From assembly GCA_030142905.1 (NCBI GenBank), contig JASJOG010000148.1, forward strand, positions 402,501 to 466,500: DNA of 64,000 nt. The letters run 5' to 3'. Below, in pieces: positions 41,955 through 50,258 of the stretch. Position 1 is the stretch's first letter, and each line of letters opens with the position of its first letter. Made by a program: the position numbers and the translations under genes. The notes under the pieces were generated by a model. That model was not told where the DNA came from, did no database searches, and saw nothing but the letters and a program-made list of their open reading frames with translations. Origin of the DNA: Heliopora coerulea (Eukaryota; Cnidaria; Anthozoa; Scleralcyonacea; Helioporidae).

Positions 41955-42026
41955 GCTTGATGCAGGACTTGAACCCGCGACCATTCGATTAAAAGTCGAA
42001 CGCTCTACCGACTGAGCTAATCAAGC
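41955..42026 (-). tRNA. tRNA-Lys (anticodon UUU)
   Basis: On the minus strand 72 nt fold into a full cloverleaf. The acceptor stem GCTTGAT/ATCAAGC is perfect, the D-arm is GCTCAGTCGGTAGAGC, and the anticodon arm TTCGA-CTTTTAA-TCGAA gives UUU. The T-arm is GCGGG-TTCAAGT-CCTGC with one G:U pair. A-box (TAGCTCAGTCGG) and B-box (GGTTCAAGTCC) promoter elements are intact. T-rich sequence follows 3'. It is a real gene rather than a primer-binding site, because the whole molecule is present. Confidence 0.93.
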
Positions 42027-42345
42027 TTTCTTGTGTGAAGCCATAAAAATCGCTAGAGTGTTCAAGACCCTTTGGTTGCAGTTTGGTTTTATTTTGCGTC
42101 TTTTGTGGGAAGAAAAATCGTGATTACAATCACGATTTTGCCGTTTTGTTTTTGACGCGGTGAGAAACGAGAATGACCCATAATAAAAAAATACAAGCTA
42201 TACTGTGTATGTGAGAGAGTATTCACAATGTGATGCTTTTTCGATTGAATCCGTCAATAGAAAATATAAGGCGCTCTTACCTTTTGAAACAACAGCACTT
42301 ACATAGGATTTTCTTGTTGTTTTTCTTGTTAGATTGGCTGAAAAT
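42027..42345. other. Spacer before element 2 genes
   Basis: No gene. It contains a short hairpin around 42117-42137 (AATCGTGATT-AC-AATCACGATT). Otherwise nothing recognised. The left end of element 2 may lie here. Confidence 0.4.
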
Positions 42346-42630
42346 ATGGAGTTTGACTGGCTTAGAGATGCGACACAAGAAGATATTGTGTTTTGGAAAG
42401 GGTTCTTAAATGTGGAGAGTGATAATAACAGACATTACAACGAACGTGGAATTGAAATTTACGGGATGACTGATGAAAAGTTTGCAAACGACTGTATATT
42501 TTATGAACAGTGGTTGAAATTGAACAACCAACTTTTTTATGATTATTATGTTACAAATTGGGATAAGTTGGATTATGTTCCGTATGTTGTAAGGTTAAGG
42601 TATTATGCATGTTTCGCTGCTGGAGGATAA
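42346..42630 (+). CDS. Hypothetical acidic protein, 94 aa
   Basis: The ATG at 42346 starts MEFDWLRDATQEDIVFW. Rich in Tyr, Asp and Glu (QLFYDYYVTNWDKLDYVPYV). No family or membrane segment recognised. The next gene converges on it from the other strand, 18 bp away. Confidence 0.45.
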   Translation: MEFDWLRDATQEDIVFWKGFLNVESDNNRHYNERGIEIYGMTDEKFANDCIFYEQWLKLNNQLFYDYYVTNWDKLDYVPYVVRLRYYACFAAGG

Positions 42631-42648
42631 ATAAATTGATTGTACCTT

Positions 42649-42927
42649 TTATTGTGTTAATAAAGTGTGTGTTCTTCTTCTTCTTTTTCTTCCTGAACCT
42701 CCTTGATTTTTTTTCCTGATTTTGTTGATACCCCAACTGGCCAACATGGCAAGTGGAATTCCGAACCCCGAACCTTTTTGTGTTTTGAATCCGCGTCCAC
42801 CTTGATGAAGTCGTTTTGCCATATACTTCCATCTATTTTTGCTTAAGTGAGCCATCGTTTGTCTTGCTTTGTATCCTTGTCGTATCGCTCCCAACCACGC
42901 TTTTGCCATTCCCCATCCGGCTCCCAT
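42649..42927 (-). CDS. Basic Gly-rich protein, core/pX-like, 92 aa
   Basis: Strongly basic with Gly motifs (MAKRLHQGGRGFKTQKGSGFG), a hydrophobic stretch (IPLAMLASWGINKI) and an RKRRRR tail. A basic Gly-rich segment followed by a hydrophobic stretch recalls adenovirus pX/mu and pVI-type core proteins and the pX-like proteins of Polintons. This is resemblance by composition, not a firm match. A role in DNA packing or membrane contact in the virion is inferred. It is the only minus-strand gene in the left third besides 46073-46693. Confidence 0.5.
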   Translation of the reverse strand: MGAGWGMAKAWLGAIRQGYKARQTMAHLSKNRWKYMAKRLHQGGRGFKTQKGSGFGIPLAMLASWGINKIRKKNQGGSGRKRRRRTHTLLTQ

Positions 42928-43492
42928 TGTGTTAAAGAAATGTGGCGGTTCTTTGAGGAAATGTTACTGTGGAGAGAGGGGCAAATTGAAATAAAAACGT
43001 TTTATATTTGTACGATTTCATTCAAAAAGGTACTAAAAGAATCGCTTGAATTTCACAAACAAAATAATGTAAGATTCATGGTTTTGTTTCAAATAATTTT
43101 GAAAAATATGTTATGTTTTGTATTTGCTATACTTTTGAAGTCACGGCTTTTAAGTGGAACACCGTTCATTCTTCGTAAGTTGCGGCTATGTTGTTGTTGT
43201 CGTTTGTTCAATTGGATTTCGTTTAAAATTGGAAGAATTGTGAACATTTTACAAATAAAGCATCCTTACTTTGAATAATTTCAAAGATTTTATCTGGTTC
43301 TTACCTCGCGGTCTTGCTTGTGATTCTTCTGTTATTGGAACTTGTGATTGATGAATAAATTAATGTCAGTTATGCCTCTTGATTTTTTGATTGGTTTGAA
43401 TATTGAATTAATAATATAAGAGGGCTAAGTTGATCAAATGATTTAATTGCCAATAATGTTCTTTTTGTGTTGGTTTGTGTTTTAATGGGCTG
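42928..43492. other. Stretch without a supported gene
   Basis: A + frame runs from about 42940 to 43278, hydrophobic and cysteine-rich, but it lacks an in-frame ATG near its start and partly opposes the basic-protein gene. I do not support it as a gene. Confidence 0.3.
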
Positions 43493-43693
43493 ATGTGTGA
43501 TGAAATGGCATCTATAAAACACGTGAATGAAGGTCAAATTAGAACTCCGTGTGTGTGTCGGAGATTGTTTAGGAAAGTTTGTTCACAATTGGATGAAATG
43601 GTTTGTTATAATGCGTTGGTTGGCAAAAGGATTGATCAGTTGAATGTTGAGGAAAATCTTTTTGTTGTTCGGTTTGAAATTGATATGTTGTAA
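43493..43693 (+). CDS. Hypothetical protein, 66 aa
   Basis: ATG at 43493 (another at 43505). Contains PCVCRRLFRKVCSQLDEMVCYN, with four Cys but no recognised zinc-finger spacing. Short and uncertain. Confidence 0.3.
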   Translation: MCDEMASIKHVNEGQIRTPCVCRRLFRKVCSQLDEMVCYNALVGKRIDQLNVEENLFVVRFEIDML

Positions 43694-44234
43694 TCGGTAT
43701 ATCGAAGATTACAAAGTTTTGCACGTCGAGATGGTGTGTGTGGATGCGGCAAAAATATGACTTACCTGAATTTCAAATTATTTGCAAATTTCAAAGGACC
43801 TTGAACGGGATTGATTACATGGAAATAACAACGTAAGTTGTTATCTAATTTGAATTTGAAGTGATAAGGTTATTTGCATTTTTGTGTGTATATATAATTT
43901 GTTAATGTGTTTGGTAACTGAGAATTGAAGATGGAGTGTTGCTGTTGAAGTTGGTGAGAAAATGTTGTTGGTCTTTTTTGGAATTAAAGGTGGAAACTTA
44001 AGAAGAAAGGAAAATTTTTACGTTTCGAGCGAAGACCCTTTGTTGGAAAGGTTGTTCGTTTGAAATGTTGAGGTTTCCTTTTCATATGTGTTTATGGGAA
44101 AGTTTTGTGATTTAATATTTTGATGTTGAAATATGGCTGGTGGTTAATTCTTATTTATTGAGAAGTAACCCTCATCCATATTTTAATGTTGATATGTTCA
44201 CATGTTTAAATGTTTTTATGAAATGGTGAGGAAA

Positions 44235-44258
44235 GCTTCCAGTGTTTTCACTGGGAGC
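44235..44258 (+). ncRNA. Structured hairpin A (10-bp stem, UUUU loop)
   Basis: GCTTCCAGTG-TTTT-CACTGGGAGC, one G:U pair. It shares stem design, loop and the position of its G:U pair with hairpin B, but differs in four base pairs by compensatory changes. That implies selection on the fold. Purine-rich sequence precedes both. Role unknown (RNA element, 3'-end signal or packaging element). Confidence 0.5.
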
Positions 44259-44463
44259 GTTGCACACCATTTTGTGAGAATGTATATTCAATCGATTTGC
44301 TGAGGATAAAATTTTTTGTGTGTGGATTGATGTTTTGGGTGTCGAATTCATGGTGAACGTTTCATCTTTGTTTATTAAGATGTGATGTTCTCCTATGATT
44401 TGATGCTTATGTTTGACATTGAACCTATGTTTTTTATGAATTGATTGATTTGGAGAAGAAATG

Positions 44464-44485
44464 CTTCAATGTTTTTACATTGGAG
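44464..44485 (+). ncRNA. Structured hairpin B (9-bp stem, UUUU loop)
   Basis: CTTCAATGT-TTTT-ACATTGGAG with one G:U pair at the same position as in hairpin A. It is followed by a T-run (GTTTTTCTTCC), so it could also act as a termination-like signal. Confidence 0.5.
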
Positions 44486-44635
44486 TTTTTCTTCCCTGGA
44501 TTTGTTGATTAAATATGGAAATTGAAAATTTATGTTTACATTTATTGATATATGCTGGCTGGTGCTTTTTTTTGATCATCAGGCAGTATGTATTGATTAA
44601 TGTGAATATTGTTTCTAGTTGAAAATCTTTATGTG

Positions 44636-44929
44636 ATGGATAAAGAAGAAGAAGAAGAAGTGGAAGAAATATTGATTCATTGGTATGCTTGTGAAGGAAC
44701 GAAGTTAACACAAAATGAAGTTGAAGATCTTGAAGACTTTTTTGACAATGTATTAAATAATGAAAATTATTTTGAAGACTCAGATGATTGGGTGATGGTA
44801 TTGATGGTGTGTCAAAATTTGATTCCTGATTATAATAAATTGAATTTGTCCCATTATCAATTTGATTTTTTTGAATGGATAATGGACAAATTTAATTGTT
44901 TTATACCATATTGTATTTTGATTGAGTGA
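44636..44929 (+). CDS. Hypothetical acidic protein, 97 aa
   Basis: The ATG at 44636 (MDKEEEEEVEEILIHWY) is preferred to the upstream TTG frame. Very acidic with Phe/Trp/Tyr (DDWVMVLMVCQNLIPDYN, FDFFEWIMDKF). Intact. No family recognised. Confidence 0.5.
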   Translation: MDKEEEEEVEEILIHWYACEGTKLTQNEVEDLEDFFDNVLNNENYFEDSDDWVMVLMVCQNLIPDYNKLNLSHYQFDFFEWIMDKFNCFIPYCILIE

Positions 44930-45300
44930 TTTCAGGTTTCTTAAGAAAATTGAGACGCTTTTGATTGTGAATCACTTTTTACCAATTCCTTCAAGTGTTC
45001 ATAAATTTTTTTGTACACCGAAAGACTTGGTAGAATGTGATTTTTTTTTTTTTCCAATATGGAAATCAGGAATTTGATGTCAAAATTTTTATTTTTTTGG
45101 GTCTTTTCTTTACAATTGTTTTTAAAGCAATGTAAAGCAAATGACTCGAAAAATTAAAAAAATATGCTGAAAAAGAAGAGGAGTACGAGTTTGAAGCTGG
45201 TGTTTGTGTTGAATATAAAGTTCTTTTTGTTATGTTGGCTCATCATTTGCTTCATATTTTTGGAAACAAATGTTGTGCCAGACAAAACAATGGCAATGTT

Positions 45301-45347
<47 letters not shown>
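45301..45347 (+). repeat. (GT)n microsatellite
   Basis: About 23 perfect GT units. Nearby + frames (45164-45442) run through it as poly(Val-Cys), which is an artefact of the repeat. Confidence 0.95.
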
Positions 45348-45350
<3 letters not shown>

Positions 45351-45431
45351 TGATTGTGTTTCCTCAATTGTTGTGCCAATATTGTCAAAACAATTGGGAA
45401 ATAAAATCATTTCACATAAATGATCTTATGA

Positions 45432-45884
45432 TCCAGATTTGAAAAAAAAAGAAGAATTAAATCACCAAAGAAGAAGAATATTGGCAAAATTGATAACAAT
45501 CCATATCAATATAAATTGGAAAGGGTTTATTGGATTGGTGTCATTCTTACTGAGGATTGGAATAAAGATGGTTCTATTGTGGAATTGTCCAATAAAGTTC
45601 TTGCCAGACATATTTTGGTTTCAAAGTCTGCGTATCATCGTGCTTATGGAAAGAAAGTTCGTTATGTTAGTTTTTCTTTCTTCAAAACAGTGACTTCAGC
45701 TTATATGGGGAATGGATTTATTTTGGACAATGATATTGTTCCTGTGATATGATCAACTCCTTGGATTAGAAGATTGCAGTGGAAATATTGTGAATTGATT
45801 CGTTCATTGGGAAAACCTGATTTTGAATATTCTGCTGGTGAATTAAAACATGCTTATAATTGTAACAGAAGAAAAAGAACATGA
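45432..45884 (+). pseudogene. Hypothetical protein with an in-frame TGA
   Basis: An open frame without an ATG at its start reads KKKNIGKIDNNPYQ, then VYWIGVILTEDW and FKTVTSAYMGNGFI. It meets TGA at 45750-45752 and continues in the same frame for 44 codons (STPWIRRLQWKYCELI ... YNCNRRKRT) to a stop at 45882. The upstream start may be in another frame before the microsatellite. The basic tail RRKR would suit a nuclear protein. No family recognised. Confidence 0.4.
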
Positions 45885-46072
45885 GACTTGTGAATATTAA
45901 AGTAATAATTAATACCATTTTTATATGTCAAAAAAATTCATGTCTACTATATATTCATAATAAGGTAAACGGACTGTTATAGCTTGATTATTGTTTGGTT
46001 CGACGATGAAACTCAAGTTGGCGGAATTAAAAAATGTGAATTTTGGCCACAAAATCAAGTCTTCTTTTTTTT

Positions 46073-46693
46073 TCAAACCCATGATAAATTATCAGCTTCG
46101 TAAGGAAGTTCTGAATGATGAAATTCTTGAGATTTGAATAAAGATTCATATTTATATATATAACTAAATTTTTCATGATCCTTTCGATTCCAAGCTGTTT
46201 CGGGGATTTTGTATATATTGAATCCTTGAAAACCACCAGGATTTAATCTAAAAGCATCAACAGGTGGTTTGGTTGCTGTGAAAGATGAATCAATGTGAGG
46301 TCTTATTACGTCTGAATTTACATGTGAAATACAGGTTACCTTTATTTTTGTTACAATTCTAACCTTATTTAAATCCATGTATGAATTTGCTCCAAGCTTA
46401 AAGTTTGTTGAGGGAAAAGTTGAGATCTTGTTTTCTGTGTTTCCTAAATAAGTATTAGGATCAAAGCCTGATGTCCTGGCATAGTATGCTGTCGGACCGT
46501 CGGTTGTGGTGTATGTGGTTCCCAATCCAAAATTTACAGTTCCCCATATTGTGTCAGATGATATATCTGTTGATCTTATTGGATTTTGCACTATTTTCGG
46601 TGTTCTTAATATGCAATTACCACTTCCTACTGCATCCAAATGGGCTATTCGTAAAGTTCTTGTGTAGTGATGTTTTCGTTTTCCTTGTGACAT
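46073..46693 (-). CDS. Hypothetical protein with basic N-terminus, 206 aa
   Basis: I chose the ATG at 46693 (MSQGKRKHHYTRTLRIAH) because the basic leader then starts the protein. The rest is rich in Thr, Ser, Asn and Phe with beta-strand character (TVNFGLGTTYTTTDG, VRIVTKIKVTCIS), then GGFQGFNIYKIPETAW. A short basic arm before a beta-rich domain is the layout of small single-jelly-roll capsid proteins, but I see no diagnostic motif. It is divergent from the + genes that begin at 47130, across a repeat-rich spacer. Confidence 0.5.
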   Translation of the reverse strand: MSQGKRKHHYTRTLRIAHLDAVGSGNCILRTPKIVQNPIRSTDISSDTIWGTVNFGLGTTYTTTDGPTAYYARTSGFDPNTYLGNTENKISTFPSTNFKLGANSYMDLNKVRIVTKIKVTCISHVNSDVIRPHIDSSFTATKPPVDAFRLNPGGFQGFNIYKIPETAWNRKDHEKFSYIYKYESLFKSQEFHHSELPYEADNLSWV

Positions 46694-46825
46694 TTTGAAA
46701 ATCAATGAATACATGTCGAAGTCTTGAGTTTCGCTTGCTTATTGTTCTTTGTTTATGAATAATTTTACTTGTTTTGCATTTTTCATAGCATATGTCAAAT
46801 AAGAATTAATCCACTTAAAACACTT

Positions 46826-47127
46826 AAGTTTTGAATTTCTTTTGTAATTTTTTGTGGTCTTTCTCGATCGTGTTGAAATTGGTATCAAAATGATCACTGG
46901 AGTCAAGCGATCATTTTGATACCAAATATGTTCAAATTGCTTGGATATTAAAAATTTTATTAAAAAAATTGTTTTTTGAAAAATAATCCTCCTTGAGTTT
47001 TGAATTTCTTTCGTAATTTTTTTCGCTCTTTCCCAATTAGTGTCATAATGATCGTTAGAGTAAATCAATCATTTTGATACTAAATATGTTAAAATCGGTT
47101 TGATATTAAAAATTTTGTTGAAAAAAA
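46826..47127. repeat. Tandem 140-bp repeat with long hairpin, in a divergent promoter region
   Basis: Two direct copies, about 46826-46966 and 46995-47127, share GTTTTGAATTTCTTT, ATCATTTTGATAC and GATATTAAAAATTTT. Copy 1 holds a perfect 17-bp inverted repeat (TTGGTATCAAAATGATC at 46879-46895 and its complement at 46909-46925). Copy 2 has the same hairpin with mismatches (about 47039-47081). The minus frame 46739-47068 inside it has no support. The position between divergent genes suggests a control region or origin-like site. Confidence 0.6.
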
Positions 47128-47129
47128 TC

Positions 47130-47318
47130 ATGTTTACGGAAGAAAAATTTATTCAAATTATTGACCGGATTTGCGTCAATGAAAATCATGTGAGTTGTGA
47201 GGTTGAATTTCGAGTGTTTCTTAATAAGCGTTGTGTGGTGAAGGTGAACGGTAACGCGTTCGATTTGTGTGTGTGGTTTTATATAAAGTTTGGAAACTTT
47301 TTGTCTGAGGTAAGTTGA
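47130..47318 (+). CDS. Small protein, 62 aa
   Basis: The ATG at 47130 (MFTEEKFIQIIDRICVNEN) immediately follows the repeat. No family recognised. First of a tight run of + genes: the next ATG is only 8 bp after its stop. Confidence 0.45.
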   Translation: MFTEEKFIQIIDRICVNENHVSCEVEFRVFLNKRCVVKVNGNAFDLCVWFYIKFGNFLSEVS

Positions 47319-47325
47319 ATTGAAA

Positions 47326-47652
47326 ATGTCTGATAAAGCATGTTATTTGAAATTAAAAGATGGCGTTTCAAAGAGTTTGTTCCGTAATGTTTTCTTGAAT
47401 TTGTTGACCATGGAATTGGAATTTGATGCTGTGTTTGAGATCAAAGTTTTTGGTTGCAATCATGCAGTTATGAATAACGATGATGAAACTGTTGGTGTTT
47501 GTTATATCGAATGTGAATCCAGTTCTTCGTATTGTTCCTTGGAATTCATGTTGCATGATGTTTTTTCGAATGAAAATTTTGAAATAATTTCTCCTTCAAG
47601 CCAATGTTTTGACAACGATTTCAGCGATGGGTTTATTCTTTGGCAGATATGA
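47326..47652 (+). CDS. Hypothetical protein, 108 aa
   Basis: Starts MSDKACYLKLKDGVSK. Beta-rich and acidic, with ECESSSSYCSLEF. The stop TGA (47650-47652) overlaps the next start ATG (47649-47651) as ATGA, which implies translation coupling or tight packing. No family recognised. Confidence 0.5.
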   Translation: MSDKACYLKLKDGVSKSLFRNVFLNLLTMELEFDAVFEIKVFGCNHAVMNNDDETVGVCYIECESSSSYCSLEFMLHDVFSNENFEIISPSSQCFDNDFSDGFILWQI

Positions 47653-48017
47653 TTGGAATTGTTAATTACTCAAAGAATGAAAGACTTTTAAAGAAATGGA
47701 GTAATAAATCGACAATATTGAAGTTGAAAAATATTAAACAAGTTTTGTTCTTTGATGGAAGACATGCTCAAGAAAACATTGACGATGATGATGCATGGTT
47801 TTTGTTAGAAATGACAGATGGAGAATATTATGCACATCTTGAAATTCAAATTGATACGTCAGCGGAAATAGGTCTGAATGTTTTCAAAGTTCAAACAATT
47901 TATGAATATTTTAAGGATTTGATGGTTGTTGATAAAAAGGAATGGGATGATTTTTTCAATTGTGTAATATGTTCTGAAAAGGAAGGTGAATATTATATGG
48001 TTTGTGAAAATTGTTAA
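47649..48017 (+). CDS. Hypothetical protein, 122 aa
   Basis: The start overlaps the upstream stop (ATGA). Contains a run of Asp (NIDDDDAWFLLEMTDGEYY) and ends with a CxxC pair (NCVICSEKEGEYYMVCENC), two CxxC motifs 12 residues apart that could bind zinc. No family recognised. The next gene starts one base after its stop. Confidence 0.5.
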   Translation: MIGIVNYSKNERLLKKWSNKSTILKLKNIKQVLFFDGRHAQENIDDDDAWFLLEMTDGEYYAHLEIQIDTSAEIGLNVFKVQTIYEYFKDLMVVDKKEWDDFFNCVICSEKEGEYYMVCENC

Positions 48018-48018
48018 G

Positions 48019-49095
48019 ATGCTAACAAGGGCACAAGATTTTACTTTGCGTGTGTTTATGGCTTTGTTGGAATATATGGGAAACGATCCTCGTGTTTATT
48101 CCCTGTATTTTACGTGTAAGACGCTTTATGGAAAATATGTTGTCAAAAGAGATGCACGAACAGGACCGGAAAAATATTTGAATCTGGGTTGTTCTTGGAA
48201 TATTTCTTTGTCGGATATTGAAGAAGCAAAAGTCAAGAATTTTTTCAAAATATTGTTTAACGGGTATATTGTTTGTGACATGGTGCCTTTCTATGCGATT
48301 TTCAATTTGTGTGATGGATGCTATTTTAAGATTCCTTTACCTTGTGTCAGATATTTTTATTTTATCAAATACAAAAACGGTGATATTAGAATGAAAAAGT
48401 ATTCTTTTTATCACAAAATGAATATTATTTCTATGAATGATTCGAATGTTTTGGGAGATCTTTCAAAAATTCAATGTGGGGCTTTTATGTGCGTTTATGA
48501 TGGTTATTTGATACATTCTGATTCATTTATATTGGGATGTAAATTCAGTTCTGCTGGAATAATGTTGACCTCACATTTTTCTTTGGGTAAAATGAATTTT
48601 CTTGGTATAACATGTTATCCTTCTTTTCGACAATGGGTGAAAAATTGTGTAGGTATAAATTATAAATTAATTAAACGATATTTTTGTTATCCTGCATTTA
48701 GAAATCAAGTTATGGCAATGTTTCAATGTGTGAAATGTTTTAAAATTTTGAGAAAAATGTTGTTGAAAATGACAATTGGAAATTTTGTCCCGGTTGGTTT
48801 TAACGTTTTCTCAGTATTTAAATCGAGAGTCAAATTCAATCCCAGTAAATTATTGAAAGAAATTAATATGACTGAAGATTTTTATGATTTTCATTCATAC
48901 ACTAATTGTGATGAAATATCAAGACCTTTGAATCATTTGCATAATGGGGAATTATTGCATGATTGTTATTATGATATTGAAGATTCCGATTCAAAATTGT
49001 TTTTTTCAATTCATTTAAGTGTTTTAAAATTTATGGAAATGAAATGGTTTTGTCGTCACCTCATTTATATGAATATTCAAGTACTTTTTTCATGA
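48019..49095 (+). CDS. Unrecognised protein, 358 aa
   Basis: ATG at 48019. The first 35 residues (MLTRAQDFTLRVFMALLEYM...DPRVYSLYFTCKTLY) have helix-turn character somewhat like an F-box, though no firm match. The rest is rich in Phe, Tyr, Lys and Cys with CVRYFYFIKYKNGDIR and several MFQCVKCFKIL-like segments. Intact and as long as the capsid and penton genes, so it is likely a major accessory protein of element 2. Function unknown. Confidence 0.5.
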   Translation: MLTRAQDFTLRVFMALLEYMGNDPRVYSLYFTCKTLYGKYVVKRDARTGPEKYLNLGCSWNISLSDIEEAKVKNFFKILFNGYIVCDMVPFYAIFNLCDGCYFKIPLPCVRYFYFIKYKNGDIRMKKYSFYHKMNIISMNDSNVLGDLSKIQCGAFMCVYDGYLIHSDSFILGCKFSSAGIMLTSHFSLGKMNFLGITCYPSFRQWVKNCVGINYKLIKRYFCYPAFRNQVMAMFQCVKCFKILRKMLLKMTIGNFVPVGFNVFSVFKSRVKFNPSKLLKEINMTEDFYDFHSYTNCDEISRPLNHLHNGELLHDCYYDIEDSDSKLFFSIHLSVLKFMEMKWFCRHLIYMNIQVLFS

Positions 49096-49194
49096 TAACA
49101 GTGGTATAAAATTGGTTAGAGGTAACAGAGATTTACAATATTTTCGTTTTGTGAAACAGACGTTTGATTGTTATTCAATATTTTGAAAAAAAAT

Positions 49195-50112
49195 ATGGAA
49201 CTTTATCATCGACAAAGTGTTTCTCACATTACAACTATTGCTGCTTATGAAGATGGAAGTGTGAAACAAATATGTTTCGATCCCAACACAAGAGAAACAC
49301 AAATATATAGAGCTTGTCCTGATGTGGTGGATGGTTTGAGATTTATGAGAGCGTCGAAATTCATTTTCGATTTCAAAGATTTGCAAAGTGTTATAAACTG
49401 CATGCCCTTGTTGAAAGACAGAGAGGAACCTTTGGTGGAGATTGCTGTTAAGCAAACGAAGCAATTGGTGTTTTTGTTTAATGAGCAATTTGGAAATTGG
49501 GAAATGGGTTATCAGAAAAAAAGAGCGATCCAAAAACGTAAAGCAGTTATGGTGGATTTGATTAATGAAGATCTTGATGATAATCCAGTTAGACCGAATT
49601 TGCATGTTGAAGTGATGAAACCAGATTATGAAGACGAGTTAGCTTGTTTTGAAAGTATTAAGTTAAAAAAGAATGAAGATTTTGAAACTTTGATTGACAG
49701 AATGAACGAATTTCAAAGAGATGTGTTAGATACTTATCCACATTTAAGATCAGATGCGAAAATTTCTCTGGAGGGTGATGGGATGGATGAAAGATATTTC
49801 AAAAGACATATAGAACTTTTCAAATATTTAACTTTTCAGTTGAATTTCGACAAAGAAGACCGATCTGTATCCAGAATATCAATTATTCGTCAATATTCAA
49901 ACGATTTGAAAGCTGTGGATGAAAATTTTGATGCTGATTATTTTGTGAAGAATGAGAAAAAAGTTAATGAATTGTGTAGAATTTTGAAAGCCACTCGTTC
50001 TGCTGCATGTAGTGTGTCTGATCAGCAATCCCAATCCTCTCGTGGTTCATCTTCCACAGTCACTTCTCAGGGAGGTTATAATAGAGGGCCTCCTAGTAAA
50101 AAGAAAAATTGA
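49195..50112 (+). CDS. Unrecognised protein, 305 aa
   Basis: ATG at 49195 (MELYHRQSVSHITTI). The N-terminal 100 residues look globular (FDPNTRETQIYRACPD). The middle part is acidic (VDLINEDLDDNPVRPN), then helical and charged (ETLIDRMNEFQRDVLDTYPH). It ends in a low-complexity Ser/Gln tail with GYNRGPPSKKKN, a likely nuclear signal or nucleic-acid-binding tail. No family recognised. Intact, just upstream of integrase. Confidence 0.5.
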   Translation: MELYHRQSVSHITTIAAYEDGSVKQICFDPNTRETQIYRACPDVVDGLRFMRASKFIFDFKDLQSVINCMPLLKDREEPLVEIAVKQTKQLVFLFNEQFGNWEMGYQKKRAIQKRKAVMVDLINEDLDDNPVRPNLHVEVMKPDYEDELACFESIKLKKNEDFETLIDRMNEFQRDVLDTYPHLRSDAKISLEGDGMDERYFKRHIELFKYLTFQLNFDKEDRSVSRISIIRQYSNDLKAVDENFDADYFVKNEKKVNELCRILKATRSAACSVSDQQSQSSRGSSSTVTSQGGYNRGPPSKKKN

Positions 50113-50129
50113 AAAAAGACTGTGATGTG

Positions 50130-50258
50130 ATGGCCAGTAAGAAGAGAAAAAGGATTGATGATACTTTCATTGAACAAATTGCAAAACATATCAAATTAAA
50201 AAAACAAAAAGACGATGTGAGTGATAGAGAACAATTGTTTTTTCCTGTTAAAAGTTGA
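50130..50258 (+). CDS. Small basic protein, 42 aa, overlapping integrase start
   Basis: MASKKRKRIDDTFIEQIAK... with two Lys/Arg clusters. Its end overlaps the first codons of the integrase frame. It could be the separated N-terminus of integrase after a frameshift or an independent basic peptide. I cannot tell which. Confidence 0.35.
   Translation: MASKKRKRIDDTFIEQIAKHIKLKKQKDDVSDREQLFFPVKS

Larger units (their letters stand above)
43694..44635. other. Long non-coding stretch carrying two matched hairpins
   Basis: No frame worth naming on either strand over about 940 bp, the longest gap in element 2. It contains two hairpins of the same design at 44235-44258 and 44464-44485 (listed separately). 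GT-rich composition matches the surrounding genes. Confidence 0.5.

Noticed and set aside
41955..41975. Retroviral primer-binding site complementary to tRNA-Lys
   Set aside because: The full 72-nt cloverleaf with both internal promoter boxes is present, so it is a tRNA gene.
42940..43278. Hydrophobic, Cys-rich plus-strand frame
   Set aside because: No supported start; no domain; partly opposite another gene.
45164..45442. Frames reading poly(Val-Cys)
   Set aside because: Product of the GT microsatellite, not a protein signal.
46739..47068. 109-codon minus-strand frame in the 140-bp repeat
   Set aside because: It consists of the tandem repeat itself, with no domain.
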